Shown here: piece after piece, positions 57,803 to 64,000 of the stretch | Position numbering within the stretch: position 1 is the stretch's first letter | How the letters are laid out: each line of letters begins with the position of its first letter | Assembly (NCBI RefSeq): GCF_029784135.1 | Contig: NC_073745.1 | Span: 108,231,716-108,295,715 of the forward strand | DNA: 64,000 nucleotides | Direction: 5' to 3' | From: Toxorhynchites rutilus septentrionalis | Taxonomy: Eukaryota; Arthropoda; Insecta; Diptera; Culicidae | The notes under the pieces: generated by a model | The model's database searches: none | What the model was told of the DNA's origin: nothing | What the model saw: the letters and a program-made list of their open reading frames with translations, nothing else | Program-made: the position numbers and the translations under genes

Positions 57803-58347
57803 GGTGACCGGAATAAATCGCCACAGTAAACAACTGCAACAGAAACAACCGCTTAGAAAAAGTGTAGTAGGCTAGAAATATTTGGCGCGGGAAAAACATC
57901 ATGTGCCTCACATTTCTAATATAAATTTATTCTCTTGTTCTCGTTTTTCGAAATTTATTCTGAGGACAATGTAATGGGGACGAAGTCCCCATTTGGCGAG
58001 GATAAGGAATCGAGGCGGCCCATGCCGCCAAGATGACGCAATCCGAGTCCACCGCCGACCCGCCGTCGGAAGCGGCGGTGTCTCGCACGCAAACCTGGGA
58101 TCCACTGATTGCCCGGTTAGTTTGAAACATAGGATACGATCCTTTAGCAATGTCCGACCGAGCTCTAGCGAGCGTCGGACGGTATACGTCTGCCCGGGGC
58201 GTTACGTTTGCCTGGGGCGATACGTTTGCCCGGTTAATTCTTGTTTTGAAATACAATACCGCGCCACAATATTTATAGCCTACTACACATTTTATAAGCG
58301 GTGGTTTCTGTTGCAGTCGTTTTCTGTGGCGATTTATTCCGGGAACC
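57803..58347. mobile_element. MULE-like MITE with 90-bp TIRs and a GC-rich hairpin-dense core (545 bp)
   Basis: A direct repeat GTTAAAAAT at 57794-57802 and 58348-58356 (9 bp) flanks it. Termini GGTGACCGGAATAAATCGCC and (inverted) GGTTCCCGGAATAAATCGCC extend as matching inverted repeats for about 90 bp to TTGGCGCGG / TGTGGCGCGG. Long TIRs and a 9-bp duplication are Mutator-like traits. The core (57970-58235) contains several short GC stems. Confidence 0.7.
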
Positions 58348-59724
58348 GTTAAAAATCACCCTGAATATTAAATTATTAAACTAAACTCAAACGGGATAGC
58401 TTTGCATGATCCATAATGTTGTATTGAAAACGTCAATATAAAGGGATTCTTAACAATTACACTCGGAAATTTATAGCTTTATAGCAATGATAAGCAGATA
58501 GCAAACTTTTGTAGTTATTTGTGAAAAATACTTACAAAATATGTATCTCCTAGTGATCCAAAATAATAACTACAGAAATAATTCTCAACGAATTGAAGCT
58601 CACGATAACCAGAATGTTGGTTTCAAACTGTATCAACGTTGACAACTTTCAAAAACTGAGCATCCTCCCGAAAAAAATCTAAACAGTGAAAGTAAAATTT
58701 ATCTTCTTACATGCGCTTAGTGATGTAAATGATGATGTAGGAAGCAGCAGTCTTCGTTCAATGCGCTTTGTACGACCATTCAAAACAAAGGGCAACCGTG
58801 AGAGAGGACAAACTGACATTCAACAGATTCAATTTTTCCTGTCTGTTTTTTTTCTGAACCATCCTCTCAACAGATAGAGATGAACCAGCCTACGGCTGAA
58901 AATCACTTGAGGAAAAACAACAGAAAAAATCCTCTCAAAAATCCGCGAGCAGAGGAAACAGTAACAGAGCAAATGAAAACACACAACTAAGAGCATGAAA
59001 TCACGAAATGATTTGCAAAATCAGCGCGTGCTTGCTGTTGATAGAGGTTTTCGTATTTTACATGACGACCAGCAGCAGCTGGTCCCCGGATGGTACGTAC
59101 CTGGAATCGCCGTCAGTATTGTTTGGTTCGTCCGTGTTCATAGAATTTCGCTGAAAAATCTCAGTGACTCCAATGTTGTGACCCTTCCTCTACGACAGCA
59201 CCGTTCCGACCGAAAAGAGCACAGTATAGAATATCTTTGTTGATGTGTGATACTGCTGTGGCCGTCTTTGTTTGGCCTATTTTGGCATTAAATCGTCAAA
59301 ATTGCGCTGAAAAATACATTCCGTCACTGGGAAACTTTCCAAACATTGAGTGCGGCGCAGTCTTTTACTTCGGTATCACTTTCGCAGTAAATTGTTCGGA
59401 CAAAAAGAGCAATCTCGCGAAAGACTTTACGATTAAAAAAATGATGTATGTTCATTTCAAACTTGACGTTTCAGTTCAACTTTTCCACTGTGGAGAAATC
59501 ACGAACCGATGTGATGGGCCGTATTCAGGGGTTTTTGTACCATTTCAGGTGAGGGGCTTATAGTGGAGATTAGAGATGGGCAAACCAGTAATGAACTGTT
59601 CAATAGAACTAGTTCGCTAAAAAGAGTGAAGAACTGTGTACATGAAAATCAAAAATAAGATGTCGATGTTATCGTTTTCACAATAAAACGCTGATAAATA
59701 GCTAGCAACATTTCAGGATGCGTT
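58348..59724. other. Intergenic sequence, no gene assigned
   Basis: Two adjoining plus-strand ORFs (58995-59243 and 59237-59563) have no recognisable family. GATGAACCAGCCTACGGCTG at 58880 is a second copy of the hairpin tail found at 369-420. Confidence 0.4.
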
Positions 59725-59757
59725 GTTTTTTTGACGTAGAACTACGTCTTTCATTAA

Positions 59758-60208
59758 GGCAAGGCGCAAATTGAGACGCATATAGCGCGAGTAACTTGGT
59801 GCGATATAGCGCCTGTTTTTGTGGCTAATGGAAACAGATAGAACGGCGCAAATTGGCCAGATGACGCGAGATGGTGGAGCGCTCGTGAGACACGACTCGC
59901 GCGACGCTGTGGCTGAACCACAGTTTCTCGTGCTGGTCATGCCAGATGTGATAGTTGTGTTGGTGAACAATCATATAGCGCCGTGGGTTTGACACTGTAT
60001 GGCTGTACTGGTCGGGTGATTGTGTTAGTAAATAAGTATATCGCGCAACTCTGTGTTAATCAGTCATTGTATGCGAGTGGCATGTTATTTACACCAAACT
60101 GCGACTCAATATGCGCTCCACCACGCTACGTTTGTGGCACGTATGAGTCGTGTTGGTAGTCTCGCGTTCGCTTACGAGCGCTATACGCTTCTCAATTTGC
60201 GCCTAGCC
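59758..60208. mobile_element. PIF/Harbinger-like MITE (451 bp, TAA duplication)
   Basis: The empty site CATTAAGGGTGCC is known from copies A and B. Here TAA at 59755-59757 and 60209-60211 flank GGCAAGGCGCAAATTGAGAC and (inverted) GGCTAGGCGCAAATTGAGAA. Confidence 0.85.
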
Positions 60209-61651
60209 TAAAGGTGCCAAATCAGAAAACAGGTCACGTTTTTATGAAATAAAGTTAACGTTAATAACTATTTTTGCCGCGAACGGATTTTGGCGATTTA
60301 CATATTAAACGAATTGAAAATTCACTAAGATTTGTTTGATATGCTATACATTACAATTCCATAGTCTGTATATGGTTTAGGATGATGAAAATTGGAAGCA
60401 TTCCCATTTCTCCATACATTTGTTCTGTCCATTTGTGTGCTTTCCCGAACAGAGATGTCAATAACGAGCAACTTATCGACGAGCAACGGAGGGGAAGTCT
60501 CCGTGAACAAAGGAAAAGAAGAAAAACGAAGGGGAATATTTGCCTAGAGTATGAACAGTGCATCTCGCTGAGGCAAACTTCCATTTTTCCTGAGGAAATC
60601 GACTGAACATCGTTGCTGGGCGAATTGGACGAGCTGAACGGTGAGGGATCGAATGCCTCTCTCAAGGCAATGGGGTGGAGGAGTAATATGATGGAAAAAA
60701 AAAGTTTTCCAAGGGCCTTTTTGAAGGTTAGAGACGAATGAACTGAAGAAGTTTAAAGTCTCAAGCAAGGAAGCCAAACTTTCAGTATCGTTCTGTTCAA
60801 AGCAATGACAATCACTTGTTCTTCCTTGTTTTGCGTCATCACATGTCTTCGTTTCGGATTGAGCTGTGGACGCGAGTTACTCACTCGGTGATGTCTCTTA
60901 CGCCATTGCATTAAGGTTCTGGGCTACACAATTGTGTGGGGAATCATCAAGCTAGGCTATTGTCGGCTCACCAAGAAAATGAATGTTCTGGAATTTTGTC
61001 AGTGATTTGGTTTCGCATGACGGTAGGAAAACTCCATCCACAAAGGATGACAGCTAAGCTAATCTAGACTGGCAATATTAACAGAAAAGGCTTCTGAGCG
61101 CAAAACGGAGATAAGTGTGTGTATATTTAGTTTCTTCAAGCCATCGATATATCTCCAAGCGTTTGATATATGTATATTTGTGTGCGTACGTGCGTGCTTC
61201 ATAACCCGTACGTAAAAATAGTGCATCTTCGCTACGCTGAAACCTCATTTGTATCTTTTCTCGTATGCACGTATGCCCGTATGCCCTGTAACGATGCAAC
61301 AATCGCTTATTTTTTATGCTATGATTGACGATTGTTTGGTGTTGCAAATTATGCAGTCGTAATGATAAATATAAACAAGGAGGGGAGATAGCGGGAGGGG
61401 AATATTTACGCTTGGGTATTTGGTAATGGAGGCAAATATTCAGTCTTTTTCCAAGCAGTTAACATTGTTTGTTTTCTGTCCTCAATGCATTGAAATGACG
61501 CTACGGCATAGCAGGTGTTCAGGTTGTGCACCAAAAAATTATTTGGAGAATACCAAGTTATTCTATAAGTTATATTAAGTTATTAATTTATTTGGGCTAG
61601 CGTGACAGTCGCAAAACTGCTCTCCACTAGGATTGCATTTGCGCTAATCTT

Positions 61652-61769
61652 TTTTTTTTTTCCAAAATATATATTTTTATCAAGGCTCATATGGCGTTAG
61701 CCTCACGGGGCCGGGAGTCCAATACTTTGACAATTTTTCTTATTATCTATGTTAGTAATATGTAACCGT
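61652..61769 (-). mobile_element. Short retroposon with A-tail and target duplication
   Basis: Direct repeats GCGCTAATCTT at 61641-61651 and 61770-61780. A T-run at the left end is the A-tail of a minus-strand insert containing GTTAGCCTCACGGGGCC (plus-strand reading). Confidence 0.8.
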
Positions 61770-62057
61770 GCGCTAATCTTGATCATAATGAAGCAGTGCT
61801 ACTCTTTTCGAGGTTGTTGAGATTAACAGATAGAGTTTGTTTCGTTTATTTAGTCACCAAGAAAGTAAATGTCGTTCTGAAATTTTGTATGTGATTTGGT
61901 TTTGCTTGTCAGTAGCAAAACTTTCTCAACTAAGGATGACAGCTGCGCTTATCTCGAGTATGTACTGTTCCTTGAGCACAAGAATGAATCATCAAACAAT
62001 TATCGTCAAATAATTCTACAATAAAAAAAAACATTTCAGGGCGATCAATCTTCCGAG

Positions 62058-63086
62058 ATGACCACCGAATATGGAATTCAAGCCGGATCCGAAGCTGGAG
62101 CAAGTGGAGGGGAAATTCCGTTGTCCGTTGTGATGCAGCAAATGGCCGAGCAAAACAGCCGTTTGATGAAGTTACTGGAGCAGTTCACCGGTAACCAAGC
62201 AACGTCAACACAGCAAAACGCTCCAGAGAAAATTCTCGAATCCCTTGCGACCAACCTTAAGGAGTTCCACTTCGATCCGGAAAACGGGTTGACTTTCGAT
62301 CGCTGGTTTTCTAAGTATGAGGATCTATTCAGGCAGGATGGCAGAAGATTGGATGATGCCGCGAAGGTTAGACTTTTGCTGCGGAGTCTCAGTGTTCCGG
62401 TGCACGAGAAATTCCTCAACTACCTGCTGCCGTCTCACCCACGCGATTTCACCTTCGACGAAGTTGTAGACGAGATGAAGCAGATTTTTGGTCAGCATAA
62501 ATCTCTGTTCAGCGAGCGCTACGACTGCCTCAATATTGAGAAGAACGAAGCCGACGATTTCGTAATCGTCAACCGTCAATGTAAAGATTTTGAACTTCAG
62601 AAGCTCACCGTGGATCAGTTCAAAAGCCTGGTGTTCATCTGTGGTTTCAAGTCATCGAAGGACACCGACGTCAGGACCCGACTTCTGTTGAAGCTCGAGT
62701 CCGATCAAGCTGAAACCATCAACCTGGCAGGACTGGTCACCGAGTGCCAACGACTGTCGAATCTTAAACACGACACGGCGTTGGTCGAGAAGAAACCGAC
62801 ATCTTCAGCGGTCCAGGCAGTTCGGCAGTCAAAGAAGTAGCCGAACAACCAGATGAAGTCATCAGCAGACATCAAGAGACCTCCATCACCATGGTGGCAA
62901 TGCGGCGCAATGCATTTTGTGAAGGACTGCAAATTTTCGAAGCACACCTGCAAACAGTGCGGGAAAGTGGGCCACAAAGACGGCTACTGTGGTTGTTTTT
63001 CCAAGTCATCAACTACGGAGTCGAAAGCTGGTTCCAAGAAGAAGAAGCCTTTCAACACGAAGGTTATTCAAATCGTGAAGCCGTAG
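62058..63086 (+). pseudogene. gypsy-type gag with zinc knuckles (stop at 62838)
   Basis: ORF MTTEYGIQAGSEAG... of 260 codons, a gypsy gag in the style of mosquito K02A2.6-like elements (FDRWFSKYEDLFRQ block). In the same frame beyond TAG 62838 come two knuckles: CGAMHFVKDC lacks the first Cys (Trp in its place), and CKQCGKVGHKDGYC is complete. A Lys-rich tail ends at TAG 63084-63086. Confidence 0.8.
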
Positions 63087-63092
63087 AAGGTT

Positions 63093-63924
63093 CATCACTG
63101 TCAATTTCAACGGAAAATCGGCCGAGCTCCAATTGGACTGTGGTTCCGACATCACCGTTATCAGCACACACACGTGGTAAATGATTGGCTCACCGTCATC
63201 AACGGTGACTAGCGTAGAAGCATCAACGGCATCAAGGGAACCACTCGAATTGGTTGGCGAATTCACCTGCCCGGTTACTATCGAGAAAACTACGAAGGCA
63301 TCGGTCTGCTACATCACATCAGTTGAAGATCTGAACGTCATCGGACTGGACTGGTTGGACGCGTTTGACTTATGGTCGAAGCCGTTTGCTGCCAACTGCA
63401 AACAGGTGAATCTTTCCAATTTTTCGCCTTCCTCTGATCAGCACTTCCTTAAGCAATATCCTGAAGTTTTTCAAGATGGTTTGGGCCACTGCATGAAGAC
63501 GAAAATTTCACTGTCTCTGAAGCCGGATGCCCAACCCGTTTTTCGACCAAAGCGACCGGTGCCTTTTCATGCCATCCAAAAGGTAGAAGAGGAGCTGGAT
63601 CGACTCGAGCGGTTGGACATCATCTCGCCGGTCAATTTTTCGGACTGGGCAGCACCCATCGTCGTTGTCAAGAAACCGGGGGGAAAAGTGCGTGTATGTG
63701 CCGATTATTCGACTGGGCTCAACGCAGCACTGGAGACCAACAACCACCCTCTTCCTACCCCGGAGGAGATCTTCAGCAAGCTATCCGGCAGTCAAGTCTT
63801 CAGCATCATCGACCTGTCGGATGCCTACCTTCAGGTGGAGGTCGATGACGAATCCAAGAAGCTGTTGACGATTAACACCCACCGTGGGTTATTCCGTTTC
63901 AGCCGATTGGCTCCAGGGGTCTAG
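63093..63924 (+). pseudogene. gypsy-type protease and reverse transcriptase (partial)
   Basis: Protease-like segment FITVNFNGKSAELQLDCGSD, in which the usual D-T/S-G triad reads DCG, then TAA at 63178. The open frame 63181-63924 carries NVIGLDWLDAF, the RT start FRPKRPVPFHAIQKVEEELD, VVKKPGGKVRVCADYS and motif A IDLSDAYLQVEVDD, and ends at TAG 63922. Reading continues in frame (SAPGAFQQLM) to the window end. Confidence 0.85.
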
Positions 63925-64000
63925 TCAGCACCCGGTGCATTCCAGCAGCTAATGGCGAAAATGGTTTCGGGTCTACGTGGTGTGGAACATTTCCTCGACG

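Larger units (their letters stand above)
59727..62008 (+). mobile_element. Dyad-ended repeat family, copy D, with two nested insertions
   Basis: Starts TTTTTTGACGTAGAACTACG; after a MITE (59758-60208) it continues GGTGCCAAATCAGAAAACAG and parallels copy A to ATCAAACAATTATCGTCAAA, where the gypsy-like element replaces its end. It also carries a retroposon at 61652-61769. Confidence 0.7.
62058..64000 (+). mobile_element. Degenerate Ty3/gypsy retrotransposon, 5' internal part, truncated by window end
   Basis: Order gag, zinc knuckles, protease, reverse transcriptase identifies a Ty3/gypsy element. No 5' LTR or primer-binding site is seen upstream, where it abuts the dyad-repeat copy D. Coding breaks: TAG at 62838, a frame change with stop around 63084, TAA at 63178, TAG at 63922. 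The element runs past 64000 within the reverse transcriptase (at HFLD of the catalytic loop). Confidence 0.85.

Noticed and set aside
58995..59563. Possible two-exon gene
   Set aside because: The two overlapping ORFs are in different frames, have no splice signals consistent with joining, and no recognisable family.

Overview
The window looks like mosquito nuclear DNA, most likely Aedes. It is AT-rich and intron-bearing, and about two thirds of it is interspersed repeats. Several repeats are of Aedes type: tRNA-derived Feilai-like SINEs, many TIR elements and MITEs, I/LOA- and jockey-group LINE 3' ends, and mariner and pogo relics. There is no operon structure, CRISPR array or genuine tRNA/rRNA gene. 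Family names for repeats come from recognised motifs, not from a database search.

Two protein-coding genes can be assembled exon by exon, both on the minus strand. The first, at 30135 down to 4829, is an NSUN7-like member of the NOL1/NOP2/Sun RNA methyltransferase family. It has five coding exons whose phases agree at every junction (2676 nt, 891 aa), with introns of about 12.9 kb and 8.8 kb that are packed with transposons. Both catalytic-cysteine motifs are degenerate, so it may be a pseudoenzyme. The second, at 49861 down to 41342, is the HECT E3 ubiquitin ligase Ube3a (five exons, 3267 nt, 1088 aa), with an intact AZUL zinc finger and HECT active-site cysteine. One further short exon-like ORF (34162-34368, minus) is not identified.

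Layout: 1-4400 is an hAT relic plus a LINE fragment interrupted by a TTAA-flanked TIR element. 4829-30135 is the NSUN7-like gene; its introns hold SINEs, a LINE tail, a mariner pseudogene, a pogo/jerky element, minisatellite-bearing MITEs, a foldback element nested inside a PIF/Harbinger-like element, and a 92-bp-arm hairpin. 30136-41341 is intergenic and contains a palindrome-ended repeat, an exact 149-bp tandem duplication and a 3.9-kb foldback element carrying two later insertions. 41342-49861 is Ube3a, whose intron 2 holds a SINE, a palindrome-ended repeat, a pogo-type terminus and a 160-bp-class tandem array. 49862-62050 is intergenic: a LINE ORF1 relic split by an insertion with an 8-bp duplication, a Tc1/mariner MITE, mariner and jockey relics, a MULE-like MITE and two more palindrome-ended repeats. 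62058-64000 is the 5' part of a degenerate Ty3/gypsy retrotransposon that runs off the window.

The most notable non-gene signals are a repeat family whose ends carry the dyad GACGTAGGACTACGTC (at least seven copies), several TIR elements with internal tandem repeats, and two very large inverted-repeat structures.
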